Source: Agrypnia vestita
Lineage: Eukaryota > Arthropoda > Insecta > Trichoptera > Phryganeidae
NCBI GenBank assembly: GCA_016648135.1
Contig: JADDOH010004038.1
Span: forward strand, 62,001-126,000
Reading direction: 5' to 3'
DNA length: 64,000 nt
The notes beneath the pieces are model-generated. The model saw only the letters and a program-made list of their open reading frames with translations, made no database searches and had not been told where the DNA came from. Positions 33,576 through 45,745 of this stretch are shown here, in pieces. Position 1 is the first letter of the stretch; every line of letters starts with the position of its first letter. The translations under genes and the position numbers were made by a program.

Positions 33576-34599
33576 GTACTTTTTTGTCGTTGTAAGCAAA
33601 TTCCTCTTATAAGAAGAAACATCATTACACTCTTGTCCCATAAGGCCTTAATTTAAACCACGTAAATAGTTTTTTATTTAATTTTTAAAATTCTTCTTTA
33701 ATTATAATTACCTACAGTAACCAAAAAAATTGAAAAATATTTTTTTTTTAATAAACTGTTTTAGAATACATGGATTGTAAATGTAACGAGTAAATATGTG
33801 AGCTTACATGATTCATTATTTTTTTTTTCTTTCATATGTGTACATGTTCTTATGCGTGATCTTAATACGTGTAGTACTTAGTGTTAAGTAGTACTTAGAA
33901 CTTGTTTAATAGTACTTAGAACGTGAACAACAAACTTGATTTAAAGCGTCAATATTTTTTATTACGATAAAATGTCAATTTCCACAAATAATTCACATTA
34001 CGTGAAATAAAAAACGAATTTTACTGTAGAGAAAATGAGACATGTTTTTATTTTTATTTAGATCTAAACTTCTGTTTGCAGCATTAGTTGATATTCCCGA
34101 TTAGTTAAGGTAGTTTTCACGGTAGTCTGACATTGTTTGAAAATTTGAAAAAATCAATCCGTATATTTTTTCAAATTATTTTTTGGTGTTGCATCAAACC
34201 GACTCTAATGGAATCATCGGAAAATAAAAGGCGTACAATCACAATTTTCCGTAAAAACATCTCGAAATGACATTTTTAATGCAAGCATCTTTTATAATAT
34301 AATATGTAAATAAATATTACATTTTCATAGTCAATTATTATGTAATTTCTTACAATACATATTCATTAAAGTAAATCCAAATTAATTAAAATGTTTACAC
34401 AAGGTTATAAAAATAGTAGGTACAATTATCGTTTAAAAATATTTTCCTGACTTTGGAGTGCGTTTTATTATTTCAACAAGATTTGACTCCTTATTTAAAA
34501 ACAAAAAAAAGTGAATTGTTGAACCGCGCACTCTCGATGGCGACATATTTCACACTGAATTTAGGCATAAGCTAATTTTAATGGAAGAATAGATTTAAA

Positions 34600-34800
34600 A
34601 AATATTATCACTGCGTTGCCAATATTGGCCTTTGATCTAGCGGCCGTGCGGCTTCGCAACGGTTTATACGACCGGTGCGGAGCAGCACGGTCCTGCTTGT
34701 TAGTAGAAAAAAAAATGTCAACCTGCAGACGATTGAGTAGGACCGATATGGAAGCTTTTGCTCTTAGAACGGTCCTGGGTAAGCGGTACCATTCACTGCA
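34600..34800 (+). repeat. Four-copy unclassified repeat, copy C
   Basis: Retains gtaggaccgatatggaagc and ttgctcttagaacggtcctg of the family. The rest has diverged. Class unknown. Confidence 0.4.
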
Positions 34801-34894
34801 TTGCCAATATCACTATTGTTACAGCCAAAATCATATTTATAAATATGCCTAGAAGCTGAAATATAATGCCTTACCTATTCTCAAGATATAAAAA

Positions 34895-35445
34895 AAAGTA
34901 AACCATAAAAACCAAGTTTTTATTATACTCCCTTTCTTTGTAAAATATAACAACAATTAAAGACGAATTAAAACATATAACATAACACTAAACTTACAGT
35001 AATTTAATATATTTCTAAAATGTCAGATTTGAGCTTTGATAAAACACTTCATGTTTTGAAGATTAATTCTAAAAACATTTGTCAGTCAATTTAGATTTTC
35101 GACATTCGTAGTGAAGTACCTACCTAATATGCATATCGACGGAGTAATTCAAATTTAGAAAATATTCCGCGACGTTATCGGGCCGCCGTAATCAAACTGT
35201 TCTAATGATTCCAATTTGAAAAAATCAATAAAATTTCTAAAAATCCGAAATTATACTAAGATTATTATTTTTTTTAACGAAAATTTGATAGATCTTCTTG
35301 ATCGTCGCCACGAGTCTACTTGCCAAGTTTCAGCTCGATTAGATCACGGGAAAAGGGTCAAAAATCGATCCAAAGTTTTTGTTAACGGCAAGTCGGCAAG
35401 CAAGGAAGCAAGCAGACGCCACGAGTTAATATAAAGGGAGTAATA
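34895..35445 (+). mobile_element. 'tccctttc' family element, copy 2 (with insertion)
   Basis: Begins aaaccataaaaaccaagt and actccctttc and ends taaagggagtaata. About 230 extra bases lie inside (34,945-35,215), so it is either a longer form or hosts an insertion. Confidence 0.5.
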
Positions 35446-36439
35446 ATGTATAATGTAATAAAATAAGGAAAATCATCACATCGAAAATGTTCCATTCTTT
35501 AAACCTCAGATAGTTTGGAAGCAATGGAATGTAGGTAGGTACCCTCTATATTATTTTTTAATTGTTTGAGGTTTGAAGAATAGAACATTTTTGAAAACAA
35601 GAGAAAGCAGTGTTCATATGAAAAAAATATAATAGAAGGAGTTCAATTGTTGTTTTGCTGAAAGCGTCTTGTATCATTGTGCTGTTTTTATAGTATTGAT
35701 AAAGAGATTTAATTTGTAATTTTAAACTATAATAATAAATTACCATCACCCAGTTTCAATGTTTTTAGTTAAATGTTGATTTCTAGTGAAATTTCAGCAC
35801 CACAAAGAGTTTCAATACAACTGTATTCCGCTCTTTATTCTATTTTTTACATATTTTTACCAATTTTACAAAATTTTCTGCTTTGTGTTTTTCGTACCGT
35901 TCTGCCTGTACTCGTACATGTTGATTTAATATAAAAATAATTACATTTGAGGTATTTATTTTATATATTTATTTAATAGCTTTTACAGAACACGGGGAAT
36001 AATCCAAGAATATGGTCCCGTTGTTCATACAATGAAAATAATTATTTCACGATATAATTTAATGTCCTGTTAATTTAATCTAACTAAAATTTTCATCTAA
36101 AATTTAATCTAACTAAAGTTATTCAATACTTACTTTTTAAACGTAAATTAACTTTCATTTTGTTATTAGCACATTCAATAATATAGTGAAATAATCATTG
36201 TTGTATATGCAATGGGACCGTTATCTTGGATTTAGCCGAACACGGCATATCAAGACGTCTTTAACGCCTGCTTCCACATTTTTTATTCCAGAAAAGGTTT
36301 AGGTGATCATCGCTCCATTCTTATATAAATTGGGGCCTTAAGTTTCGAATAGACGTACCTGCCATTCCACATTACCATGTTACACCCAGTTTCAATATTT
36401 GCTGACTTATCAAGATCCACTGCCTTTATATAGTCTTTG
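35446..36439. other. AT-rich intergenic, nothing recognised
   Basis: No supported feature. Confidence 0.3.
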
Positions 36440-36712
36440 TTGCTGTTTCTTCCGCCCACTGGTCGCCTACCCTCCGAGTTGCCACGAAGATACGTCTTAA
36501 TAATGTTCCTCTGACATTCGCAAGAAGTATACAGGACACTTCAATTGAGATCACTATATATGTGGAAGTAGGGGCTCTGTGCTGAGCGTCTCTACTGCGG
36601 TACATGTCACTCGGTCTACTAATGACATTTCTGTAGTTCGGCTAAAATGTCATTTCGTGAATTCTTGATTCTCGCCCAGTAAGAATCTATATTTGGTGAT
36701 CATATATTAATT
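36440..36712 (-). pseudogene. Decayed RTE-like fragment related to 7.2 kb
   Basis: Shares the order gccacgaagatacgtcttaa, gttcctctgacattcg and gtaggggctctgtgctga with 7,310-7,430. It lies in the same orientation and lacks an open frame. Confidence 0.55.
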
Positions 36713-36754
36713 CATGATTCATTTTGATGTTCGTGTTTTTTTATTATCTCGATC

Positions 36755-36835
36755 GGTTACCTAGTCTCATTACCATGTTTATATGTAAGTTTTGTTATTT
36801 TCATATAATATTATTATCTTTTACTTTTTTACATT
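36755..36835. repeat. Long direct repeat flanking the 36.9-kb RTE end, left
   Basis: acctagtctcattaccatgt and aagttttgttattttcatat recur, slightly changed, at 37,170-37,250. Far longer than an ordinary target duplication. Confidence 0.6.
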
Positions 36836-36845
36836 TTTATGTATT

Positions 36846-37157
36846 AGATAGAATAAAGAAAGGAGTGCTGAGATGGTTTGGTCATGTGGAACGTATGAAC
36901 GAGGAAAGGATGGTTAAGAAAATATATGAGGCGAATGTTGAAGGCAACAGGAATAGAGGGCGTCCGCGAAAGACCTGGCACGATCAGGTACTACAAGTAT
37001 TTGAGGATGGCCCTGTTAAAAGCCGCAACAATCGTAGAACGTGTATGAGAAGATGTATGAATGTGGCCGAAGCAAAAGTGGTGTGCCAGGATAGAAGAGT
37101 GTGGCGTTCAATCCTCTCTGCCTACCCCTGCAGGGAAACGGCGTGATGGTTAGTTAG
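36846..37157 (+). pseudogene. RTE-like non-LTR retrotransposon, 5'-truncated 3' end
   Basis: From 36,846 the frame reads R-I-K-K-G-V-L-R-W-F-G-H-V-E-R-M, then G-N-R-N-R-G-R-P-R-K-T-W, to a stop at 37,144-37,146 and a ttagttagtta tail. Homology to 20,127-19,768 starts abruptly at 36,846; the 41 residues before it in the open frame are not part of the element. 5' truncated. Confidence 0.75.
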
Positions 37158-37169
37158 TTATGTATTATC

Positions 37170-37250
37170 TGATACCTAGTCTCTCTACCAAGTTTATTTT
37201 TAAGTTTTGTTATGTTCATATAATATTATTATTTTTTATATATATTTTAT
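37170..37250. repeat. Long direct repeat flanking the 36.9-kb RTE end, right
   Basis: Partner of 36,755-36,835; ends in the shared cataatattattattttt. Confidence 0.6.
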
Positions 37251-37395
37251 CCTTTGTAAATTATACCTATAACTAAATATGCAATGTACTTTTGCAAGAA
37301 AATGGAAAAGAAACGTGCCGACAAGCTGTATAAGGCTTGGCACGATCTAAATAATAGAAAATATGTATAAATTTAATAATGAATAATAAAAAATT

Positions 37396-37477
37396 ACAGA
37401 ATGTTAGTAAACTTAGTAAAAACCACTACCAGAAGCTGGTACTGGTAGTGGTTTTTCTAAGTTTACTAACATTCTGT
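37396..37477. mobile_element. Short hairpin, reduced hammerhead-family element
   Basis: acagaatgttagtaaactta (37,396 on) pairs with the inverse at 37,442-37,477, arms of 36 bp. The right arm plus the following ATG frame matches the tail of the 33/45-kb elements (ctggtagt, ttactaacattctgttat), but the hammerhead core has been lost. Confidence 0.55.
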
Positions 37478-37481
37478 TATT

Positions 37482-37541
37482 ATGTCTAACCAAAAAGTTA
37501 ATGCTTTAAATATTAATAATATTAATAATAATAAAAAATAA
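37482..37541 (+). CDS. Short conserved frame
   Basis: Nineteen codons opening M-S-N-Q-K-V-N-A-L-N-I-N-N, then an asparagine- and lysine-rich run from an aat repeat and a stop. Same start as 32,979 and 45,671. Confidence 0.35.
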   Translation: MSNQKVNALNINNINNNKK

Positions 37542-37749
37542 AATTAAAAAATGGACATGTATGAAGATTTCGCAGTTTGGTCTTATCACTTTTGTCAAAT
37601 CGGATTTCTTAATCACTGTAAAAGGACTTAGGCGCAGGCGCTACATCAATGAGTTATAATAAATTTTGTATAAAGAGCAATTTTATAAATAAATAAAATT
37701 TCTTTTAAAAATTGGGAAGACTTTGGTGCGTGGATCTTATGGAGAGAGT

Positions 37750-37985
37750 GACCGAACAATAAACACTGAAGTTCCTGCTGAATACAAACCAATAGGGTGA
37801 AGGAGCTTAGGAAGGCCAAACAAAAATGGAGTGATAACGTATCCGTATCGAGAGATAACGTATCTACTTGGAGATCCAGAACTGGCGAGAGCTGACGCAG
37901 TACCGAGACAAGTGAAGGAAGACTCTTGAGGAGGCTAAGACCCACTAGGGTTGGTAGAGCCAACAGTGATTATGATGATAAAGGG
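37750..37985 (+). pseudogene. RTE-like 3' end, decayed
   Basis: Contains in order gaaggccaaacaaaaatgga, actggcgagagctgac, gaccgagacaa-like and gaggaggctaaga, and ends in an atgatgataa tail. It matches 48,478-48,662. Confidence 0.55.
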
Positions 37986-40900
37986 AACGTACAACACCAG
38001 ATTTCTTCCAGTTTTCGATCCAGTTTCTTTCGTCACTTCTTGATTTTGTTTTGTACATAAGATAAACATGAGTTATCAGGGACGTACCTATTTCATGTGT
38101 CAATATGCTGCATGGAAATGTGTGCATGGAAATGATGAGTTGGAAGGATGCAAAAATATGGTTAGAAGACCAATACATTCAATATGCAATAGTTCAAGAG
38201 TAATATATGGTTTTGGCGTTGCATAAGTGTCTTCCATACTGAATAATAGGTTGGGTTAACGGCTTTTTTTAATACCGATAATGTATCTCCAACGCTTTGT
38301 TTCCAGAATTTTCTCTCAAAAACAACAATGTATCCAAAGGTTCGTTCCTTATCCCACCGCAGCGCATCTCGTGCGCGCACGCGCATTGCCCTCTGCTGCC
38401 ATTAAAAGAATAGAGTCGTGCCAGGAGCCGTCGCTGCTGATGATCATTACATATTTAATTGCTCTCGTGAGGCTGTATTAAAGCAAAATGCCATTACAGA
38501 TTTGTAAATCTAGTGAATTATAATGACGCATACCTATAAAATATTTTAGTATTCTATATTTTTGTACTAAACACATACTGTCTATAAAACTATGTGGAAA
38601 CTCAACCCTTTAGCTCTAAACTATATTTGACGTGGAGAACACAGCATAGGTTAGGGGTGGGTTTTAAGTGATTTATAGTTGGTATAATATCATCTTTGCA
38701 ATGTTAAAAAAGCGTATAAGCACGCTCATGGCTTGACGTGACATGCGAAGCTTAGTGCGTTAACTCGCTTTAAAAAGTTAAATGATATGAACAAAAATAG
38801 CACTAAGCCATCTAAAGAAAACTTAAAGCTTACACTAGAGCTGTTTGAAGTTTGGTTTTACGTACAAAATGAGCGTATTTGTTGACTTTCGTGTTTTTTC
38901 TCTGATAAAAGTGGAAACCATTATTTATTTATTTTGTATTGCCAAAAAGAGTATTTTCTATGTATTGGTGCAAAAAAATCAAAAATGCATTTTTGGTAGA
39001 TGTCCGAGTTTACGTAGGGACGAATACATTATTTACAAAGTTTAATTCTGTCATTAAATTCTAATAAAATGAACTTTAGTTGTGATTGTTTTGTGTTGTT
39101 TTCAAAGTGAATTAAAAAAATGTTATGGAATGATGTTAAAGTGCTAAAGTGGAAAATATAATTATTTAATATAGAAGACAGAAGGTAAATAGACTGAACG
39201 AAATGTATTATCAAACGAAAACGAATTCTCATCTAGTTTGGCAGTGGTATTTCATCAAAAATATAATATTTTGGTTTTATCTTTTTTTTAATATTTATTA
39301 GAGAAACTAACAGAATTGGTACATGATACTCTTATAATAAAACATTATAAATAAAGACTATGCCCATTATCCCAATTACAAGTGTCTTAATATAATCCCC
39401 CTTTTATTGCTCTTGAAAAAATATAATTAAATTAAATTATTTTCACCCTAAAAATATTATAAAAATAGAAACATTTTGTGGGAAATTGAGTAACTGCTGG
39501 TAAAGGCTAGTCAATTTTTTATGATACCTAAAATTTATTTCCTTTTTCGTAATATAATACTACAAACTACAACCTTGTTATTTTTTGGTCACGAATTCCA
39601 TCTTCTGTTAAGTTTTATCACATCCAGCCTGGATAATCGTTACAATAATTATTGTAGCTTATTTTAAATTTTTAGTCAACCTTTGTCATACTCGGTCATC
39701 AGTTTGCGTGACCATTGATGATAGTCAGTTTTCTTCTAACCGGCAACTACTTGAATATCCTGAGAATTCTGCAAGTCGCGGGTATTAACAGATAGCGGAA
39801 GTTCTAGGATTGCAATCCAAGAGCTACCGAGCCGTTTTCATGACCAATTATTTATCCTAAGTCTATAATAGAGGTAAATTGTATTTCTTTGAATGAAAAC
39901 CGTATCGTTTGTGAGTTCTTGAAATTCTCTCAACTATTATTATTAGAATTCAGTTCCCAGGAACGACATGGATCGCGTTTGTTTTTCGATTGAAATCTTA
40001 TCTTCCGTTCGTATTCACTTTATAGAGACTTAGTTTTAAAAAATATAAGTATTTAAAATTAAATGTATCGCTTATCAAAACACGCAAACATTTTTTTAGG
40101 TTGTTTCGAAATATAGTATGGATTGAAGAAGAAAATAAAGACAACTTATCATTTTTTCAATTTTTCATTTATGCGGTTGTTTTTAAACATTATGTGTATC
40201 ACTTAAATTGAGTTGTTTATTATATTCAAATATAGTTTAAAAAGTCATTCTTTTTGACAATGTAAAGCATTACAGAGCATACAGTTATTTTGCAATCTAG
40301 CCTGTATAATTCAGTGATCATACCGCCTGTCTTTGACAACAATCCGATGATCTCCGATTTACTTTCAAGAAAAATCGAGATTTTACTTTATTTTAGCAAA
40401 AATTTACTAAAGTTTGCATGCTTATTACGATAAAAGATACGTTTAAAATTATTCTGTGTAGTTGTGTTAAATTAAAATTTGTGTAAAATGTAACACAGTG
40501 GAATAGCGCATTTCGCAATTGTATCTATGTATTGGTGTTGTGATATGCGAATCAGTGCATAAGGGCTACATGCTCTATGCTATAGTAATGTGCCACAAGT
40601 CGTGCATCTGATGCGGTCATTAACATGAACAGAGCTGGAGCGAGGTTGGCGGAGTGAGACTGGCGAATAAAAGTCAAAAGTTATCGATTTTTTTAAAATT
40701 AATTTTATTATTTGTAGCAAATGTATTTTTTTTAGAATTTAAGAAATGTCACCAGGTATTTATTAGAATTTCTGATGCAGGGCGTAGAGGCCCTAAATGT
40801 CATGTTACTCGCGGCTGCCCTACGTGGAGTGTTGTGTGTGTTGACAAGATGAAGCGATGGGACGGTGAAGACTGATGATCCGTCTATCGTGAAGGGAATC

Positions 40901-41394
40901 TTTCGCTTTCTTTCACTTTCGGTATTGCCTGTACCGCCACACACCGTCGAGCTGATACATCCGAACCACTTTCGCTCCGTAGATAAGATTTATTAAAATT
41001 ATTATAAATATGTATATTTTGATTCACAAGCAAAAATTATTTTTAATTGTTATTTATTTTTTATTAATATACATAATTTATTGTTACATAATTATTTCAG
41101 TTTATCCATAATATTTTACAGCATCTTTACTTTAAGGTACACAAATGCATCAACATGGAACATGGTTAATTAACATTCTCTAATCAACAATTTAAACTGT
41201 AGTAATAACACACAATATAGAAATAAGTGATATCCGGTTAAAGTAGAATCAAAAAGAACAAGTCATATTGAATTGGGCAATATCACAAGAATTATTATAT
41301 TGCCCAACTAGGCAAGCTATAGTGCAAGTTTATTTGTTGTTGTTGTTAGTAATGATATGAAAAATCAACTTCAAAATATATCACTGTCTTCAAA
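37986..41394. other. Intergenic, nothing recognised
   Basis: Small open frames here (for example 38,281-38,481, 38,845-39,045) have no recognised similarity. A short hairpin ttgggcaata/tattgcccaa lies at about 41,273-41,307. Confidence 0.3.
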
Positions 41395-41600
41395 TGAGGC
41401 AGAGAAGAGGTTTTGTGTGGACGCCTCCCCGTACCACTCACTTTCCCATGAGTATCAGCGGGGCGGTGAGTAAGGCCACTTTAGCATTAAAAAAATGCTG
41501 AACATGGGTGGGTAAAGCGTATAACCGATGTGGGAGCTATTGCTCATAGAGCGGCCCTGGGTGTGTGGTGGGTCCCTCTTCTGTCTTCCAACCACCGCGT
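41395..41600 (+). repeat. Four-copy unclassified repeat, copy A (best preserved)
   Basis: Contains the blocks ttttgtgtggacgcctcccc, agcggggcggtgagtaa, gcattaaaaaaatgct and gagctattgctcatagagcg that define the family. No terminal repeats and no poly(A). It may be the end of a larger element. Confidence 0.55.
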
Positions 41601-43454
41601 ATTTGTATAAACTTTAGTATTTTAACCGTTTGTTTATGTATAAAAAATCCTTAAACAATAGAAACAACTAAATGAATTCGATTGTTCACGCTTCGAGTGG
41701 ATTAAATAGTTGTAATATATGAATAAAATAATTAAACCTGCTTGAACATTTCATATAAGCACTTAATTTAATATATCATATGTAAAGTGTAATAAACCTT
41801 ATTAATCGACTTGGTATAGTCAACTAGACGTGGATTTCCTTTCTCCACAATACGTACCTGATCTCCTCACATTGTAGGAAGTTCAGATTTCGCGGTCAAG
41901 GGCGATGCACTCCACGAATACCGTATCGCTCTAAAGGTTAGTCTATATAAGTTTACAGGACGATACTGGTTTAGTCCATGGATTTCGCAAGCCAATAAAT
42001 AATAACATATAAAATTTATTTATTTATATAAAGATATGTAGAGGAATGATTTGATAAATATAATAAATATTGTTGATGTTCATAGCGTTATCCTGTTATT
42101 TGGACATTTTTTTTAAATAGTAAACAATTTTTTTACTCGTATAAAACACACTGATTATTTTTAACGTTACCCAATTTCGTTACCTTCATCTTAACGGACG
42201 CTCATAATACATAATATGTTTGTGAAAATATCCCTGATATAAATAAGATAGACTTAGATAGAAATAAAGTAAATTGATTCCTGCTTTCTGACACGTTGGG
42301 TATACAATTTAACTGATTCATTTTATTTGTATTCAAATCAACATTTCTTGTTCTAAAACATATTAAAAGTGATAATGATTTACAGATTTTCTTTTCTTAT
42401 TATTTATTAAACTATTTTTAAACTAAATTACTAAAAAAATTGACATGTTTATAATAGCACAGTTTTAGAGGAAATTGTTAACAAAAGTATATTTTGTCTC
42501 AAATGTCGGATTATCTAGCAATATTCGAGTCTACCAGCAAATATTATGTGCGACGCATATCTGGTGGTTGTACAAAATTAAAAGTATTTATAAAAAGTAT
42601 TTTGAATATATCTATTTGCACAATAATATAATATCCCACAATAGATAGCTACGTACCCAAATATTAATCTATTTCAGTTTGTAATTTATTTCATAACATT
42701 TTTGATCTAAATTTAACAATGAGAACAAAAAATCATATAAATTTCAACCTTTCGTGTAAGGCGCTTCTTGTATTTGTTGATTATTTTGCCATTCACGTAA
42801 ATAAATTGAACCTTTTTATAAATATTGCCTTCTAATCCCAGCTTCCAAAGCATACGGATCATTTGTGGTAAGTGCTTCGTCACTTATCTTCCGGTCAAGA
42901 ATTGATTTCGTTTTATTGCTTATTAAAATATTGAAAGGTAAAAATTATCTTTATTAAAGCATGAATCCCTTCCGTATGAGTATGTAATTTAATTTTATTA
43001 TGTATTATTTATTTTATTTGAAATGCGTACTATTGTATTTTGTACTACAAGATTTTTGATCGATTTCATAATCTTTTAATCATTATAAAAATGTATATTG
43101 CGATGATGCACGGTGACTAATATATTTTTAAGTTATCATATCAGGTATCGACTTACACGAGTATTAGAAAAAAAACATGAACACTACATGCAACGTAACA
43201 AATAAAGCGCCTGTTCCCCATGGATGATGTTAATAAAGTGTTAAATTTTTATTTTAAATAATTACTTTTTTTATTAAAATTATTTGCTGGCAACTTTTGC
43301 AGTGCTTAGTGTTTCTATTCAATTAAAATTATGCCATGTTTTATGTGATTACCACAGATTCTTACATATACGTTAGCTTATAATATCTGACGCTAAATTA
43401 ACATAATCAATTAATAAATGAGACTAACAGAAAGGTCGATATATTGGTGGAAAG
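41601..43454. other. AT-rich intergenic, nothing recognised
   Basis: No supported feature. Confidence 0.3.
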
Positions 43455-43600
43455 GTACCAGGCTGAAGTGGTGTAATTGACAACATACCTGCCCTGAAAG
43501 CTAGGTGATCTGGCTTCGAATCCCTGTAGCAGCCAAAATATTTTTTCGTTGATTTGATTTTTCTGTATGTCTTGAAATTGAGAATTTATTTTCTGTTAGT
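43455..43600 (+). mobile_element. tRNA-headed SINE, third family
   Basis: A-box-like gaagtggtgtaattgac and B-box-like tggcttcgaatccctg at tRNA-like spacing, then aaaatattttttcgttgatt and tttctgtatgtcttg. The tail matches the minus-strand copy at 49,230-49,345. Confidence 0.55.
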
Positions 43601-43743
43601 CTTTATTTTTTTAAATATGAGTTACTGTTATGTATAATTTGTAAAAATTCAAGCTAAAAGTACTTGCATACATTAAAAGCAACGAAATATTTGCTTTCCA
43701 TCTCATTTTTCACAGATGAAATTAAAATACACACAATAAAGTA

Positions 43744-44100
43744 TATTGCTCTCAAAATTCCGTAAAAAATCAATGTAGATTTTCTCATTAGCGACATCTG
43801 TGGGGATTTAGGGGAATGAAAATGGCTTTGTACAGGCCGCATGGAAAAGGTGCTTATTACTCATATATGAAAGCTTTCCACGCAATTTGAACATATATAC
43901 AACTTCCAAAAAATGAATAAGCATGGTATATTCTATCATGGGTGGAAATGGCGAATGTTACAATTGTGTAAAGTGATCACTTAAGCCAACCATAAAAAGA
44001 TAGGTCATAAGTCCTATTACACCCAAATGACTTCTATACTTACTTTCCCATAATTAATACAGTTTCGTCTCTGTGAGATATCTATAATATACATTAATTA
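43744..44100 (+). repeat. High-identity repeat, copy 1
   Basis: About 350 bp nearly identical to 58,439-58,792 in the same orientation (gcgacatctgtggggattta, tggcgaatgttacaattgtg). It corresponds to one half of the long-TIR element at 16.6 kb, so both copies may be one-armed derivatives. Confidence 0.75.
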
Positions 44101-45461
44101 AAATATTTAATTATAAACGGTCATTGCTTGGAAACACAAACACTTTTGAAATAAAATCTTTAAAGAATTCTTCTATACAGATAACACACATTCTTTAAGA
44201 ATGGCTACAGGTAGTATGGTACCCACACAATCATGATTCAGGTTCCCGTTATCTGCCTTCACAGAACATTACATTTTTGATGCAGCGCACTTTGGCCCTA
44301 ATTTCCCATAACGTATGAAGGTTCACTTAATTTTGGACCAATTATCTTCCTAGGACGTGACGATGGGAATTAAGCTAGTGCGGATAATGACAGAGATATT
44401 ATATATTAACTTAAGAGAATAAGCGGTCAATTCGGAGCGCGCAATAGAAAGACAGTTAATAGTTACATTGATTATTGATGACGCTATGGGAATGATAAAG
44501 CGTTTTGTTACGTGCGTCGATTTACCGACTTTCTTGTCAAGTCAAGACAATAATAGACGTGCATTCATGAAAAAAGATGCAACTGAATAGAAAGGGATAA
44601 GGTACACGTAATCTGTTTACAATTGTTAAAAAAAAGTACTTTGAAGTAAGTAGTACTTCACTATGCTGTAGTGCACATTTCACACGTTTTTAATCTAAGT
44701 GTACACTTCACTTCTTCGCACACAACTTCGTACACAACTTCGCACTTCAATCTTGTGAAAATTTTTGGGCAATTGTTGATATAGCTAAAACGTTTTTTTC
44801 AACCCCCCTGTTAGCGATAAATTTTAGCTGCTTGCACAATTTTGTAGTACTACAATAAGCTCAAGTTGACGAAGTGCGTAATGTTTTGGTACCTACTACA
44901 AATCAAGCGCACACTTTGTAGTCTTCAAATTGGTGAACGTGTACATGTTGTATGTAGTGTTCAGTCTGAAATGAAGTTCTTCACTTCGCTAGTCACCTTA
45001 CACCATTGAAATTTCTTTACTGAAAATATTAATAAAACCTTCTGCCTCTTTCGCTAATTTTCCCTATGTATTAAATATATTAGACAAGCCTTAATACAGT
45101 AATGACAGACAAGAGGTGCCGACTAAGAGCCCTTATTTAATTGGTTTAATGGTCGAATCGAAAATTAACCACATAAAAAATAAAGTAAATATGTTTGAAA
45201 TGTTTAGTTTTTCCAATGTAGATCAAGTGAGATGGTTGAAAAACTCCTATGTCAATAATTTTATTTTTAGAAAATGTAATATACTCGTTAATGTTTGTGG
45301 GTGCTACATTTTTGAATTGTTTATCATAATATAAATAAATAACAAATCAATTTTCCATACAGCCCTTTGTTCAATTTAACTTTCACAAAAGATTTGGTAA
45401 CACCCACTTTAGACCCCGTCCCCTCTCATTCTCTCTCCCTCGTAGATTCCTGATTGTTCTG
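44101..45461. other. Intergenic, nothing recognised
   Basis: 44,690-44,760 repeats acttcg(c/t)acacaacttcg. The phrase ttggtgaacgtgtacatg at 44,931 is a possible fragment of the 16.6-kb family. Confidence 0.3.
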
Positions 45462-45581
45462 TAGGTTAGTTAGTGCATGCTTGTCCTTGACAAGATTAAC
45501 ACGCATGTTATAAATATTGGTGAAAAGTTAACAATGCTATGGTTGTGGTGTATAGTGTTGTGGACATAGTAGTGTAGTGCT

Positions 45582-45623
45582 GGTCCTGACGAAGAGACGG
45601 GTACGTCTCGAAACCGGTAGACC
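45582..45623 (+). ncRNA. Hammerhead ribozyme, best copy in the window
   Basis: Stem I GGTC (45,582-45,585) with GACC (45,620-45,623). CUGACGA core 45,586-45,592 fits CUGANGA. One extra A, then stem II GAGAC/GTCTC (45,594-45,598 with 45,605-45,609). GAAA 45,610-45,613. Stem III is the perfect palindrome ACCGGT (45,613-45,618). The cleavage triplet GTA puts the predicted cut between 45,619 and 45,620. A self-complementary stem III with no loop can only form between two RNA copies, as in newt-satellite and Penelope-type hammerheads. Confidence 0.7.
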
Positions 45624-45670
45624 TAAAATCTGGTAGTAGTTTATACAAATTTGACTAACACTCTGTTATA

Positions 45671-45745
45671 ATGTCTAACCACAAAGTTAATGCTTTAAAT
45701 ATTAAAAATATTAATAATGTGTTTATCATTAATTTTATTCCGTAA
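45671..45745 (+). CDS. Conserved frame downstream of the hammerhead
   Basis: Twenty-four codons opening M-S-N-H-K-V-N-A-L-N-I, then a stop. It starts 48 bases after the ribozyme's stem I. See 32,979 for the longer partner. No domain is recognised. Confidence 0.45.
   Translation: MSNHKVNALNIKNINNVFIINFIP

Larger units (their letters stand above)
45462..45745 (+). mobile_element. Hammerhead-bearing element, plus copy of the 33/45-kb family
   Basis: The leader (taggttagttagtgca, tgtccttgacaagattaaca) is nearly identical to the minus copy at 33,188-32,955. Then come the ribozyme at 45,582-45,623, a linker, and a short conserved frame at 45,671. No inverted arms. Just upstream is a pyrimidine-rich tract (45,418-45,442). 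Confidence 0.7.

Noticed and set aside
36724..36845. N-terminal 41 residues of the 140-codon frame at 36.7 kb as part of the RTE protein
   Set aside because: Homology to the 19.8-kb copy begins only at 36,846. The upstream part overlaps an 80-base flanking repeat and is hydrophobic by chance.
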